Assembly: GCF_900129395.1 (NCBI RefSeq) | Contig: NZ_FQVP01000012.1 | Location: 24,261-88,260 of the forward strand | Source of the DNA: Pseudosulfitobacter pseudonitzschiae | GTDB taxonomy: Bacteria > Pseudomonadota > Alphaproteobacteria > Rhodobacterales > Rhodobacteraceae | DNA length: 64,000 nucleotides | Direction: 5' to 3' | Part shown: positions 49,643 through 58,663 of the stretch, piece by piece | Layout: every line of letters starts with the position of its first letter | Numbering within the stretch: position 1 is the stretch's first letter | Translations under genes and position numbers: made by a program | Notes under the pieces: model-generated | What the model saw: the letters and a program-made list of their open reading frames with translations, nothing else | The model's database searches: none | Told to the model about the DNA's origin: nothing

Positions 49643-51676
49643 ATGACAGACATGCAAAAGAAAAGCTTCGGAACCATGCTTTCGCCGATACGCGCAGGGC
49701 AACACATGTTGCGAAATCGTGTCATCATGGGCTCGATGCATACCCGGCTGGAAACCGAGCCCGACAGTATTGCGCGGCAGATTGCCTTTTACGCCGAAAG
49801 GGCGCGGGGAGAGGCGGCGATTCTGGTTACGGGCGGATTTGCGCCCAATGCCGAGGGCATGTTCGATCCCGAAGGGCCACGTATTGACGACCCGGAGGAC
49901 GCGCGCAGCCTGCGTCCGATCTGCGAGGCGGTCCAGGCCGAAGGCAGTCTGATTTGCGCGCAGCTTCTGCACGCCGGGCGCTATGCAAAAATCGAGGGCT
50001 GCGTCGCCCCAAGCCCGATCCGCGCCCCGATCAACCGCTTTGTTCCGCGCGAGATGACCGATGCCGATATCCGCCGCACTATCGAGGATTTTGCGAAAGC
50101 CGCCGAAAACGCGCAGGCAGCGGGGTTCGATGGCGTCGAGATCATGGGCTCCGAAGGATACCTTATCAATGAATTCACAGTCACCCATACCAACAAGCGT
50201 GAAGACGAATGGGGTGGCAGCGCCGAGAACCGCCACCGTTTTTCGGTTGAGATCGTGCGCGCGGTGCGCGAACGCTGCGGGTCGGACTTTCTTGTCATCT
50301 ATCGGATTTCCGCCGCCGATCTGGTCGAGGGCGGCGCGCCCGCCGAGGAAATCGCAGACCTGGCGCGCAAGATCGAGGCAGCGGGTGCCGATATTCTGAA
50401 CACCGGCATCGGCTGGCACGAGGCCCGCGTGCCGACGATCGCCTATCAGGTGCCGCGCGGCGCCTGGCGTCAGGCGGCGGCCAACGTGAAAGCTGCGGTT
50501 TCTATTCCGGTGGTCGCCTCAAACCGAATCAACACGCCCGAGATCGCAGAGGACATACTTGCTTCCGGCGAGGCGGACATGATCTCGATGGCACGGCCCT
50601 TTCTGGCCGATCCGCATTTCGTCAAAAAGACGCGCGAGGGCCGCGCGGACGAGATCAATACCTGTATTGCCTGCAATCAGGCCTGTCTGGATTTCATCTT
50701 TTCGGATCGACCGGTCGGCTGTCTCGTCAACCCACGGGCCGGACGCGAAACCGAATTTCGGGACAGTCCGACCGAATCACCCAAAAAAGTGGCCGTTGTC
50801 GGCGGTGGCGCCGCGGGCATGGCCACAGCTTCTGAGGCAGCAATGCTGGGCCATGACGTTACCCTGTTCGAAGCGCAAGACAAACTGGGGGGTCAGTTAA
50901 ATCTGGCGCAAGCGGCACCGGGCAAAGACGAGTTCAACGAGACCTTGCGGTACTATGGGGGCCAGTTGCAAAAACACGGCGTCAAGCTGCGCCTCGGACA
51001 GCGCGCCGGGTCGGATGATCTCACTGACTTTGACCATGTGGTCATCTCGACCGGGGTCACGCCGCGGATTCCCGATCTGCCGGGCATCGACCATCCCAGT
51101 GTCGCGACCTATGCCGAGATCCTGTCGGGCAACCGCGCGGCCGGTGACACCGTCGTGGTGATGGGGGCAGGGGGCATCGGGCATGACGTTGCCGAGTTCC
51201 TCGTGACCGAACCGGCCGAAACCCACAACACCGACGCGTTCTGCGAAACCTGGGGCGTGGACCCGCATTTCACCACGTCGGGGGCGTTGGCGGGCGATCC
51301 GTTGGCCCCGAAACCATCACGCCGCAAGGTCGTCATGCTACAGCGTAAAACCTCGAAAGCGGGCGCGGGTCTTGGCGTCTCGACCGGTTGGATCCTGCGC
51401 AATGCGCTGCGCAAGCATGGGGTCGAGGCTCTGGGCGGCGTGGTCTACGACCGCATCGACGACGCGGGGCTGCATATTGTCATGGACGGCGAGCCAAAGA
51501 TCATAGCCGCCGATACCATCGTGCTGTGCACCGGTCAGGAACCGGAACGGGCTTTGGCTGAGGAGCTCATTGCACAGGGTGTCACCGTCACGATGATTGG
51601 TGGTGCAAAGGAGGCGGCAGAACTCGACGCTCTGCGCGCTATTGATGAAGGGGTGCGTTTGGCGCAAAGTCTCTGA
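49643..51676 (+). CDS. fadH: 2,4-dienoyl-CoA reductase (FadH/Old Yellow Enzyme family)
   Basis: 677 residues with the FadH three-part architecture: an FMN TIM barrel (1-370), a 4Fe-4S cluster site C341-x2-C344-x3-C348-x11-C360, and C-terminal FAD and NADPH domains (VAVVGGGAAGM near 383-393, VVVMGAGGIGHD). The FadH active-site pair is recognisable as Y173 (EGYLINEF) and H259 (GWHEARVPT). The enzyme reduces 2,4-dienoyl-CoA to an enoyl-CoA, needed for unsaturated chains such as isoprenoid side chains. AGGAGG lies about 7 bases upstream of the ATG. It is cotranscribed with the ligase 24 bases downstream. Confidence 0.92.
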   Translation: MTDMQKKSFGTMLSPIRAGQHMLRNRVIMGSMHTRLETEPDSIARQIAFYAERARGEAAILVTGGFAPNAEGMFDPEGPRIDDPEDARSLRPICEAVQAEGSLICAQLLHAGRYAKIEGCVAPSPIRAPINRFVPREMTDADIRRTIEDFAKAAENAQAAGFDGVEIMGSEGYLINEFTVTHTNKREDEWGGSAENRHRFSVEIVRAVRERCGSDFLVIYRISAADLVEGGAPAEEIADLARKIEAAGADILNTGIGWHEARVPTIAYQVPRGAWRQAAANVKAAVSIPVVASNRINTPEIAEDILASGEADMISMARPFLADPHFVKKTREGRADEINTCIACNQACLDFIFSDRPVGCLVNPRAGRETEFRDSPTESPKKVAVVGGGAAGMATASEAAMLGHDVTLFEAQDKLGGQLNLAQAAPGKDEFNETLRYYGGQLQKHGVKLRLGQRAGSDDLTDFDHVVISTGVTPRIPDLPGIDHPSVATYAEILSGNRAAGDTVVVMGAGGIGHDVAEFLVTEPAETHNTDAFCETWGVDPHFTTSGALAGDPLAPKPSRRKVVMLQRKTSKAGAGLGVSTGWILRNALRKHGVEALGGVVYDRIDDAGLHIVMDGEPKIIAADTIVLCTGQEPERALAEELIAQGVTVTMIGGAKEAAELDALRAIDEGVRLAQSL

Positions 51677-51700
51677 GGCTCAAGAGCGAGGGAGAAGACA

Positions 51701-53236
51701 ATGCTGCCCGAAGTGATGCGCGCCGGCCGCGCCGATCTGTACTCAATCTTTCGAACCCGTGTGCGCAACTGCGCGGAGGCTCTGGCCGTGGAGGACGGCA
51801 GCAACCGGTTGACCTATGCCGAATTGCACGACCGGGTTGACCGGCTGGCGTCCGTGTTTCTGGCCAGGGGCATAGCACCGGGGGACAGGATTGCGATTCT
51901 GTCGCACAACCGGGCAGAGTACCTGGAGCTGCAACTGGCTGCGGCGGGGATCGGCGCGATCGTTGCCTGCCTGAACTGGCGGCTTGCGCCGGACGAATTG
52001 CGGCATTGCGTCGAACTGGTCGAACCGGTTCTGGCGCTTGTCGAACCCGGCCTCAAGGCGGCATATCAGGATATTGCCTCAACCCCCTGTTTGGAAATCG
52101 GGCCCGAGCTGGAATCAGCCCTGGCCGGGGCACGGCCAGACGCGCGCGTCGGCACCCTGGTGGACGATCCGGAGGCGGGGCTGACGATCCTTTACACTTC
52201 GGGAACCACCGGATTGCCCAAAGGGGCGCTCATCAGCCATCGCGCGCACATCGCGCGGTCCATGGTCTTTGCCGCGCAACTGGCGCTTGATCCCGGCGAC
52301 GGATTCATCGCCTGGGCACCGATGTTTCACATGGCCTCCACCGATCATGCCCTTGCGACGCTTTTGCGCGGCGGTACCGTGGTCATGGTGGACGGGTTGC
52401 AGTCCGCGGTCATCAACGCGGCGCTGTCACGCCACAAAATCGGTTGGTTCGTGATGATGCCGGGCACGCTGGAGGCCTTCATTGCGGAACGACGCGCCAA
52501 TCCGCTGCCCGTAAAAGGGATCAAAGTTTGCGGCGCGATGGCCGATCTGGTGCCACCGCATCAGATTGCGGAGCTGACAGGCCTTCTGGCCACGCCCTAT
52601 CTGAATTCCTTCGGGGCCACCGAGACCGGGCTGCCGCCGGGAACCGCCGACCTGATCGCCCCCGGTGTCGTGCCACAGACATTGTCCAAGCGCGTCAGCG
52701 CCTTCTGCGAGGTTCGGTTGGTCGATCCCAACGGCGACGAGGTGCCGGTTGGAATGCCTGGCGAAATGGCGGTGCGGGGTCCGACCCTGTTTTCGGGATA
52801 CTGGAACGCCGACGACACCAACGCCCGCGACTTTCGCAACGGGTTCTTTCACATGGGCGATCTGTTCCGACGCAATCCCGATGGCACCATCGACTTCGTG
52901 GACCGGGCGAAATACCTGATAAAGACGGGCGGCGAAAACGTGTATCCAGCGGAAATCGAGCGGGTGCTTCTTGCGCATCCGCGTGTGGTCGACGCTGCAG
53001 TGGTGCGCGCCTTCGACGCGAAATGGGGCGAAAGCCCGGTGGCCTTCGTCGCCTGCGTCGATGGAGGTCCACAGGCGCAAGAACTGATGCAGCTTTGCCG
53101 GGAGTATCTGGCCGGATACAAGCGGCCCCGCGAAATTCGGTTTATTTCGTTCGATGATTTCCCGAGATCGACCAGTGGCAAGGTTCAGCGCCATGTGCTC
53201 GAAGCCCGTCTGAATGATGAAGAATCTTGCACCTGA
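51701..53236 (+). CDS. AMP-forming acyl-CoA ligase (fatty-acyl-CoA synthase type)
   Basis: 511 residues of the ANL superfamily. The AMP motif is YTSGTTGLPKGALISHRAH (165-183). Later motifs are NSFGATETGLPPG, FHMGDLFRRNPDG, VDRAKYLIKTGGENVYPAEIE, and the catalytic Lys near the end in STSGKVQR. GGGAG precedes the ATG by about 9 bases. Being cotranscribed with FadH, it probably activates the (unsaturated) acid that the pathway degrades. AtuH in the terpene pathway has the same role, but orthology is not claimed. Confidence 0.92.
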   Translation: MLPEVMRAGRADLYSIFRTRVRNCAEALAVEDGSNRLTYAELHDRVDRLASVFLARGIAPGDRIAILSHNRAEYLELQLAAAGIGAIVACLNWRLAPDELRHCVELVEPVLALVEPGLKAAYQDIASTPCLEIGPELESALAGARPDARVGTLVDDPEAGLTILYTSGTTGLPKGALISHRAHIARSMVFAAQLALDPGDGFIAWAPMFHMASTDHALATLLRGGTVVMVDGLQSAVINAALSRHKIGWFVMMPGTLEAFIAERRANPLPVKGIKVCGAMADLVPPHQIAELTGLLATPYLNSFGATETGLPPGTADLIAPGVVPQTLSKRVSAFCEVRLVDPNGDEVPVGMPGEMAVRGPTLFSGYWNADDTNARDFRNGFFHMGDLFRRNPDGTIDFVDRAKYLIKTGGENVYPAEIERVLLAHPRVVDAAVVRAFDAKWGESPVAFVACVDGGPQAQELMQLCREYLAGYKRPREIRFISFDDFPRSTSGKVQRHVLEARLNDEESCT

Positions 53237-53324
53237 AGAGTGACCCGGCGCACAATTGCTGTGCAGCTGCGCTCAGAACTCGGCCGGAGACCCGCGGTCG
53301 TGCTATTATATTTTTATTTATCAA

Positions 53325-53339
53325 TAGCTTAGTAAGCTA
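53325..53339. promoter_or_regulatory. 15-bp inverted repeat upstream of the quinone-reductase gene
   Basis: TAGCTTA-G-TAAGCTA is perfectly symmetric about a single base, in an AT-rich gap (53237-53465) and 127 bases before ATG 53466. It is unlike the CTAACA or CACATATGTG sites, so a different regulator is likely, possibly the AraC protein at 54601 (guess). Confidence 0.4.
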
Positions 53340-53465
53340 CGAAGTTGATTATCAATGACGGGCCTTCGGACCACTGATCAGGTTTTGAAAAACAATCAGC
53401 TTTCTTTTAGTAACCGTCTTTCCTAAGTCATGGCTATTCCAAATTAAGCAAAAGGTGTACCGACC

Positions 53466-54041
53466 ATGACGAAGCTAGCGATTGTCTATTACAGCGGATA
53501 TGGCCACACGGACGTTCAGGCCAATGCCGTCGCCGAAGGGGCCAGGGGTGTCGAAGGCGCCGAGGTTGAATTGCTGAAACTGTCTGAAGACGGAGAGTTG
53601 GACGCGGCGGCCTGGGCGGCGCTCGATGCGGCCGATGCCATCGTCTATGGCAGCCCGACCTACATGGGCGCCCCCGCCTGGCAGTTCAAGAAATTCGCCG
53701 ATGCCAGCTCGAAGCCCTGGTTCACGCAGAACTGGAAGGACAAGATCGCCGGTGGCTTTACCACTTCTGCGACAGCAAATGGTGACAAGTTCTCGACCAT
53801 CCAGTATTTCATTACCCTGTCGCAGCAACACGGCCAGCTCTGGTGCGGCGTCGGTCTCATGCCCGCCAACACCAAGGCGGACGGCCCGGAAAAGATGAAC
53901 TGGACGGGCGGATATTCCGGTCTTCTCGCGATTGCCCCCTCCGACAGCTCCCCCGAGGAATATCCGGCTGGCGGCGATCTGGACACGGCGCGGTCCTATG
54001 GTCAACGTTTGGTTGAAACTGCGAAACGCTGGAACAGCTGA
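53466..54041 (+). CDS. Flavodoxin-fold NAD(P)H:quinone oxidoreductase (WrbA-like)
   Basis: 191 residues. The FMN phosphate loop is IVYYSGYGHTDVQANAV (about 5-21), followed by YGSPTYMGAPAWQFKKF (about 59-75) and GGFTTSATANGDKFSTIQYF, the layout of WrbA-type flavoproteins. It would reduce quinones by two electrons, protecting against redox stress. AAAGGTG precedes the ATG. It stands alone between the FadH operon and a convergent thioesterase; together with the NmrA protein at 55316 it suggests a small quinone/electrophile-stress group. Confidence 0.88.
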   Translation: MTKLAIVYYSGYGHTDVQANAVAEGARGVEGAEVELLKLSEDGELDAAAWAALDAADAIVYGSPTYMGAPAWQFKKFADASSKPWFTQNWKDKIAGGFTTSATANGDKFSTIQYFITLSQQHGQLWCGVGLMPANTKADGPEKMNWTGGYSGLLAIAPSDSSPEEYPAGGDLDTARSYGQRLVETAKRWNS

Positions 54042-54135
54042 TCCAGCTTTCCGATGAAACGACCCGGTCGCCCGGATGTGCGGTGGCCGGTTCACAGGCG
54101 TCGGCCCAACACCGCAGCCGTTGTCGGGGTGATGG

Positions 54136-54591
54136 TCACCCGGCAACGCCCGTCCGTCCCACCAGCGCCATCAGCGTTCCGGTCATCGTGGCAACAAGTT
54201 TTTCATCCTGCCCCTTCATTGCGTAGGCGCGCGCCTCGCAGACCGTGAGCGTTCTGCCCGGTTTCACCACGTCGGCGACGAATCGAAACCGCTCCCCGTC
54301 GGCGGGGTTGAGCAGGTTGATCTTGAATTCCGCCGTCAGCACTGCCGCGTCCGCGGGCATCAGCGAAAACGCCGCATATCCGCAGGCGCTGTCCAGCGCG
54401 GTCGAGACAATACCGGCATGCAGAAACCCGTGCTGCTGGGTCAGCGCATCGCTGTTTGCCATCTCCAGAACGATATGACCGGGCGAGAGGTCGGCAATGC
54501 CGATCCCCAGCGTGTGCATCACCTTCTGGCGTTCGAAACTTTCGCGCACGCGCGCGTCAAAATCTGGGTTCCTCGGATCGAATTGTGCCAT
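54136..54591 (-). CDS. PaaI-family hotdog thioesterase
   Basis: 151 residues. The central hotdog helix reads LTQQHGFLHAGIVSTALDSACGYAAF (about 52-77), matching the PaaI signature in which HGG-type residues and an acidic residue carry catalysis, and the strand AEFKINLLNPADGERF follows. It would hydrolyse acyl-CoA thioesters, releasing CoA trapped in dead-end intermediates. It lies 9 bases after the AraC gene and converges on the quinone reductase. Confidence 0.87.
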   Translation of the reverse strand: MAQFDPRNPDFDARVRESFERQKVMHTLGIGIADLSPGHIVLEMANSDALTQQHGFLHAGIVSTALDSACGYAAFSLMPADAAVLTAEFKINLLNPADGERFRFVADVVKPGRTLTVCEARAYAMKGQDEKLVATMTGTLMALVGRTGVAG

Positions 54592-54600
54592 ACTATGATC

Positions 54601-55332
54601 TCACTCCTTGCAGTCATCCGTGATGAGCAATCGTAGCCGATCCTTGAGGCGTGCATCTTGTAACGAAAGGCCAAAAGGGCGCGGGGTCGCCTGAGACCGC
54701 AGCGCACCCGGCGGTCTGCCGGCATAGGCCCGGCAGACCGCCGACATATGCGATTGATCGTAGTAGCCCGCGTCCAGCGCCAGATCGCTCAACGGCGGGG
54801 TGGGGCCCGCGAGCTGTTCCAGCAGCCGGCGAAATCGCCGGGTGGCGGTGAGCCGCCGTCGTGAAATCCCGGTATCGGCGCGCGTCCTGCGCCGTTCGGT
54901 CCGATCGCTAACCGCCTTCGGGCGCGCCGCGAAGCTCAGCCTACATGCAACATCGTCCAGCGCTGAAACAAGCGATGGCAGGCCATCATCACTCTCCCGA
55001 ACGCGGGCCAATGCCAATGCCAAGGACTCCAGCGTTGCGGCCTCTGGCATATGTTCCGGTCGGGCCGACAGCCGTAGCCCGGCCACGATGCCGCAAAAGG
55101 AAGACTGTCGGCGGGTAAAATCCGGGCGGGGTGGCGCAAGCGATATTTGCGCCCTGTCGCCACCTGTCACCGAAAGGGTGAAGAGATCGGTGGCGAAACG
55201 CCCGCTGCCGCGCCCGCTCAACGCGCCGGTGTCGCGGAACACAAATAGATGGGCGACCTGCGCCGCAGCGTCCGCAGGCGGTGCCAGCTCAAGATAGAGC
55301 GGCACCGCCACCCAGTTATCGGACGAAAGCAT
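54601..55332 (-). CDS. AraC-family transcriptional regulator
   Basis: 243 residues from ATG 55332; an in-frame TTG at 55347 is the alternative. The C-terminal 100 residues contain the two helix-turn-helix units: GISRRRLTATRRFRRLLE and LSDLALDAGYYDQSHMSAVCRAYAGRPPGALR, the second matching the AraC signature. The N-terminal 110 residues form a beta-rich effector domain of no recognised ligand class. The start overlaps the end of the NmrA-type gene by 17 bases, so they are cotranscribed. It probably regulates this small group. Confidence 0.85.
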   Translation of the reverse strand: MLSSDNWVAVPLYLELAPPADAAAQVAHLFVFRDTGALSGRGSGRFATDLFTLSVTGGDRAQISLAPPRPDFTRRQSSFCGIVAGLRLSARPEHMPEAATLESLALALARVRESDDGLPSLVSALDDVACRLSFAARPKAVSDRTERRRTRADTGISRRRLTATRRFRRLLEQLAGPTPPLSDLALDAGYYDQSHMSAVCRAYAGRPPGALRSQATPRPFGLSLQDARLKDRLRLLITDDCKE

Positions 55333-56170
55333 CACGATTCTCGGCAACGAAATCGCGGAAGCAGCGCGCCGGACGACCGAGCACGTCGCTCACGGTGGTC
55401 TCGATGCCGCCGAGGTAACCTTTGGGCGCGATGGAAGCCAGTTCGACCATGGCCGCAGCGACCTCGTCCTGCATCCCGGCGGCGACCATCGCGCCCTTGG
55501 CGTCCTCGGCCGACAAGGGCGTTGAGGTGATAGAGCGTCCGGTCTCGTCTGACAGTATTGCGGCAATATCTTCGCCGGTCAGGGCTTTGGGCCCGGTCAG
55601 GCCATAACCCTTGCCCGCGTGGCCTGCGCCGGTCAGCGCCTCGGCAGCGACATCGGCAATGTCGCGGGCGTCGATCCAGGACACCGGCCCGCCCAGATCA
55701 TCATGATAAACGCCGGTCTTCGCGATACTGTCGGCCTGCCACAGCAGGTTCTGCATGAAATAGGTCGGCTGGATAAAGGTCCAGTCCAGACCGCTTTCCT
55801 TCAGCAATTCCTGAGCTTCGGAATGCCACTTGCCAAAGGTCAGCCCCGCCTTGGGCGATGCCCCAAGCCCGGTGGCCAGAACGACGTGCTGCACGCCTGC
55901 TGACTTGGCCGCCGCAATCGCGTTTGCTTTCCATTGGCGCATGTCCAGATGCGCAGGCGTGACCAGATAGATCCTGTCCGCCCCGGTGCAAGCCTGTTCG
56001 AGCGCGGAAAGGTCGGAGAAGCTTGCAGTGACCGCCTCGCATCCCTTGTCCCTGAGTTTGCCGAGCTTGCTCGGATCGCTGGTGACAGCACGCACTTTGG
56101 CGCCCTTTGCCAACAGTGTATCGACAAGGGGGGCGCCGGTGGTGCCGGTTGCTCCAAATACAGTAATCAT
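55316..56170 (-). CDS. NmrA-like NAD(P)-binding protein (QorB-like)
   Basis: 284 residues from ATG 56170 (AAAGGA 6 bases upstream); a TTG at 56185 inside that site is rejected. The N-terminus MITVFGATGTTGAPLVDTLLAKG is the glycine-rich NAD(P)-binding loop of atypical SDRs, followed by ADRIYLVTPAHLDMR and GLDWTFIQPTYFMQNLL as in QorB/NmrA proteins. The classical YxxxK catalytic pair is not evident. Such proteins act as quinone reductases or redox sensors. It overlaps and is probably cotranscribed with the AraC gene. Confidence 0.85.
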   Translation of the reverse strand: MITVFGATGTTGAPLVDTLLAKGAKVRAVTSDPSKLGKLRDKGCEAVTASFSDLSALEQACTGADRIYLVTPAHLDMRQWKANAIAAAKSAGVQHVVLATGLGASPKAGLTFGKWHSEAQELLKESGLDWTFIQPTYFMQNLLWQADSIAKTGVYHDDLGGPVSWIDARDIADVAAEALTGAGHAGKGYGLTGPKALTGEDIAAILSDETGRSITSTPLSAEDAKGAMVAAGMQDEVAAAMVELASIAPKGYLGGIETTVSDVLGRPARCFRDFVAENRDAFVR

Positions 56171-56328
56171 TCCGTTTCCTTTCAAAGGGCCGTGATGGCA
56201 TTCAGGGTTTCGGTACAGCGCGCCGGGTACTCGGCGGTGGTAGTGCCAGAGCCATCCGAAAAAGCGGCAACCGGGCTGAACCGCTTAATCTCGGAGGCTA
56301 CCGGGTTATTTGTCATCTTTCGTCAATG

Positions 56329-56355
56329 AAAAAAGGCCGCACTGAAGGCGCGACC
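56329..56355 (-). terminator. Rho-independent terminator after the SDR gene
   Basis: On the minus strand GGTCGC (56355-56350) pairs with GCGGCC (56340-56335), with one G-T pair and a 9-base loop, and is followed by six T residues (56334-56329). It lies 68 bases beyond the stop of the SDR at 56423. Confidence 0.6.
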
Positions 56356-56422
56356 AGTTGGGGAGGTAACTTCGGAAATGGCTTGGCAGCTGCGCATTAG
56401 AGCAAGCACGGCTGCCAGGCGA

Positions 56423-57184
56423 TCAACCGTGCATCGACAAGCCACCGGAAACCGAAATAACCTGGCCGGTGATGAAGCCCGCATCATCCGACGCCAGGAA
56501 ACAAATGATCCCGGGATAGTCACTTGGCTGGCCAAGGCGTTTCATCGGTATGGCCCGTTTGAGGCCTTCGGCGATCTTGGCACCGGTATCGCCCTGGGCG
56601 AATTGGGCAAGAAGCGGTGTGTCGGTCGGACCGGGTGCAACTGCATTCAACTGGATGCCCTTGCGAGCCAGTTCACGCGCGACAGTCTTGGTAAATGCAA
56701 TTATTCCCCCCTTGCAGGCTGCATAAACGGACTCTCCCGATGATCCCACGCGACCGGCGTCGGAGGCGATGTTGACCACGCGGCCTCTACCATTCTCGAC
56801 CATACCGGGGAGTACAGCGTGATGCATGTTCAACGGCCCGTATAGATTGATGTCGATAAGCTTCTTCCAGTGTTCTGCATCGCTGTCGAGGAACGGCTTG
56901 ACCACATCCCAACCAGCGTTGTTCACAAGGATGTCGACCGGTCCACCGGCCTCGAACTCGGCCACCGCCTTGTCGACCTGAGCACGGTCGGTAATGTCCA
57001 CTTTGAACGCCTTCGCTTTGCCTCCGGCGTCCAGAATATGCTGGACAGTTTCCTGCGCCCCCTCTTCGTTCATATCGAAAACGGCAACTTCGGCACCTTC
57101 TTCGCCGAACCGTTCACATACGGCCCGACCGATGCCGCTACCGCCACCTGTCAGGATTACACGTTTTCCATTCAACCCTCGCAT
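56423..57184 (-). CDS. SDR-family dehydrogenase (BadH/FabG-like)
   Basis: 253 residues. The cofactor loop is TGGGSGIG (12-19) followed by VFDMN, which suggests NAD preference, then NNAGWD, IASDAGRVGSSGESVYAACK containing Ser/Tyr/Lys, and PGPTDTPLL. Similar to 2-hydroxycyclohexanecarboxyl-CoA dehydrogenase (BadH) and other 3-hydroxyacyl-CoA SDRs. It stands alone, divergent from the double-TetR gene, with the operator at 57252 between them, so it is a probable regulon member. A terminator follows. Confidence 0.9.
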   Translation of the reverse strand: MRGLNGKRVILTGGGSGIGRAVCERFGEEGAEVAVFDMNEEGAQETVQHILDAGGKAKAFKVDITDRAQVDKAVAEFEAGGPVDILVNNAGWDVVKPFLDSDAEHWKKLIDINLYGPLNMHHAVLPGMVENGRGRVVNIASDAGRVGSSGESVYAACKGGIIAFTKTVARELARKGIQLNAVAPGPTDTPLLAQFAQGDTGAKIAEGLKRAIPMKRLGQPSDYPGIICFLASDDAGFITGQVISVSGGLSMHG

Positions 57185-57251
57185 AGAGAGATCCTCCTCT
57201 TCCGCTTACATCTTGGCAAAGAACTTGATTCGAAGCCTTCTTTGGTGTATT

Positions 57252-57265
57252 CTAACAGTTGTTAG
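57252..57265. promoter_or_regulatory. Putative TetR operator 3 (CTAACAGTTGTTAG)
   Basis: A 14-bp palindrome with perfect arms lies between the SDR (start 57184, minus) and the double-TetR gene (ATG 57276, plus). TAGAAT on the minus strand directly beside its left arm is a plausible -10 for the SDR. The site lies only 10 bases from ATG 57276, which fits autorepression of the regulator gene. Confidence 0.75.
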
Positions 57266-57275
57266 ATTTATTACA

Positions 57276-58646
57276 ATGGACAGTGTTGTGACTGTTCAGT
57301 ATCGACAACGAATGGTGAGATATACTGATGCCATCAAGAGAACCGACGATGAAATGAGCAAGTCGGAGCGGACACGAGGCGGTATCCTCGTTGCGGCCGC
57401 TCGCCTGTTCCGGCACGAAGGCTACAACGCCACGACGATGCGCGACATTGCGCAGGTATCCGGCATAGAAGCCGGAAGTATCTATTACCATTTTCAATCC
57501 AAAGACCAGATTCTGAGCGAGGTTCTGGATATTGGTGTGCGGCAACTCTACGAGAAGGTCAGTGAGATCGTCCGGTCGACGAAAGGGGATTCCCATGATT
57601 TTCGCAAAACCTTTGCATTGCTCATCGAAACGCACCTGACCTATCTGCTGACCGACAGCGACTTTACCTCTGCCAATATCCGCAACTACCCGATGTTGTC
57701 CGATGAGGCACGCGCTCCGCACCGTGAGTTGCGCGCGGCTTATGCGCGGGTCTGGAGTTGCTTTTTGAATAATGCGAAAAATGCGGGCCACCTGAGGGTC
57801 GACATCTCCGTGGCTGCAATCCGCCAGTTCATACTGAGTGCCATGAACTGGACAGTGGAATGGTATGATGTGGATCGCTATCCGGTGCATGTTCTCGCCG
57901 AACGCATGAGCAAGCTGATACTTGATGGAATGTGTTCCCGGCACATGGTCGTCACGACAGGACTAAAGACGAAAGCCGCCAACTCTGTCGACATCCCCGA
58001 CCCCATCGGCAAGGCCGAGAAGAGCCGCGCGGAAATCCTGATCGCCGCAGCGCGCGTTCTCAGGGACAATGGTTACAAAGCAACCACGCTGAGACAGATC
58101 GCCGACGAAGCGGAGATGAAGGCGGGCAGCGTCTACTACCATTTCAAGTCCAAGGAAGCGATCGTGGACGAGGTTCTGAACGCCGGGTTGAGCGACCTTC
58201 TGACGGGTGTAAGCGCAGCAGTTCAGGATTTTGAGGCCCCTTACGATCATCACGCAAGGATAGCGACAGCAATCTGGACGCATCTGGATTTTCTTTTCAA
58301 GGCGAGCGAGTTCACGTCTGCGAACATCCGAAGCTATGGGATGCTACCCAACAGTTTCAGGGAACGGCACAGAGGAATTCGTCATGAATACGGAAGACTA
58401 TGGGACAGGGTCCTGCGCGAAGCGCAGGATGACGGTGCTATCCGGTCGGATATCAAGATCGTCCCATTGCGCCAGGTGATGCTGGGGGCACTGAACTGGA
58501 CGGTGGAGTGGTTCGACCCGAATGAACCCGCAAAAGACGGGTATCTTTCGCTGCCCGAATTCTCCGGCATGCTTATCAAACTGCTTCTCGAAGGGGTTTG
58601 CTCAAGAGAGACGACCCCCTACACCGAACACGAAACGGCCAACTGA
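57276..58646 (+). CDS. Tandem TetR regulator: two complete TetR repeats in one chain
   Basis: 456 residues. Repeat 1 (about 27-235) has helix-turn-helix ILVAAARLFRHEGYNATTMR, DIAQVSGIEAGSIYYHFQSK. Repeat 2 (about 244-450) has ILIAAARVLRDNGYKATTLR, QIADEAEMKAGSVYYHFKSK. The ligand-binding halves repeat too: SANIRNYPML/SANIRSYGML, AMNWTVEWYD/ALNWTVEWFD and ILDGMCSR/LLEGVCSR, at a constant offset near 217 residues. This is an internal duplication of a whole TetR protein. TetR proteins normally dimerise, so this chain could act as a built-in dimer. No good ribosome site marks the start: ATG 57276 is nearly on top of the operator, and ATG 57312 or 57354 (MSKSER, just before the domain) are alternatives. 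It is the probable repressor acting on the CTAACANNTGTTAG sites. Confidence 0.93.
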   Translation: MDSVVTVQYRQRMVRYTDAIKRTDDEMSKSERTRGGILVAAARLFRHEGYNATTMRDIAQVSGIEAGSIYYHFQSKDQILSEVLDIGVRQLYEKVSEIVRSTKGDSHDFRKTFALLIETHLTYLLTDSDFTSANIRNYPMLSDEARAPHRELRAAYARVWSCFLNNAKNAGHLRVDISVAAIRQFILSAMNWTVEWYDVDRYPVHVLAERMSKLILDGMCSRHMVVTTGLKTKAANSVDIPDPIGKAEKSRAEILIAAARVLRDNGYKATTLRQIADEAEMKAGSVYYHFKSKEAIVDEVLNAGLSDLLTGVSAAVQDFEAPYDHHARIATAIWTHLDFLFKASEFTSANIRSYGMLPNSFRERHRGIRHEYGRLWDRVLREAQDDGAIRSDIKIVPLRQVMLGALNWTVEWFDPNEPAKDGYLSLPEFSGMLIKLLLEGVCSRETTPYTEHETAN

Positions 58647-58663
58647 CCGTTCAAGGGTTGTGA

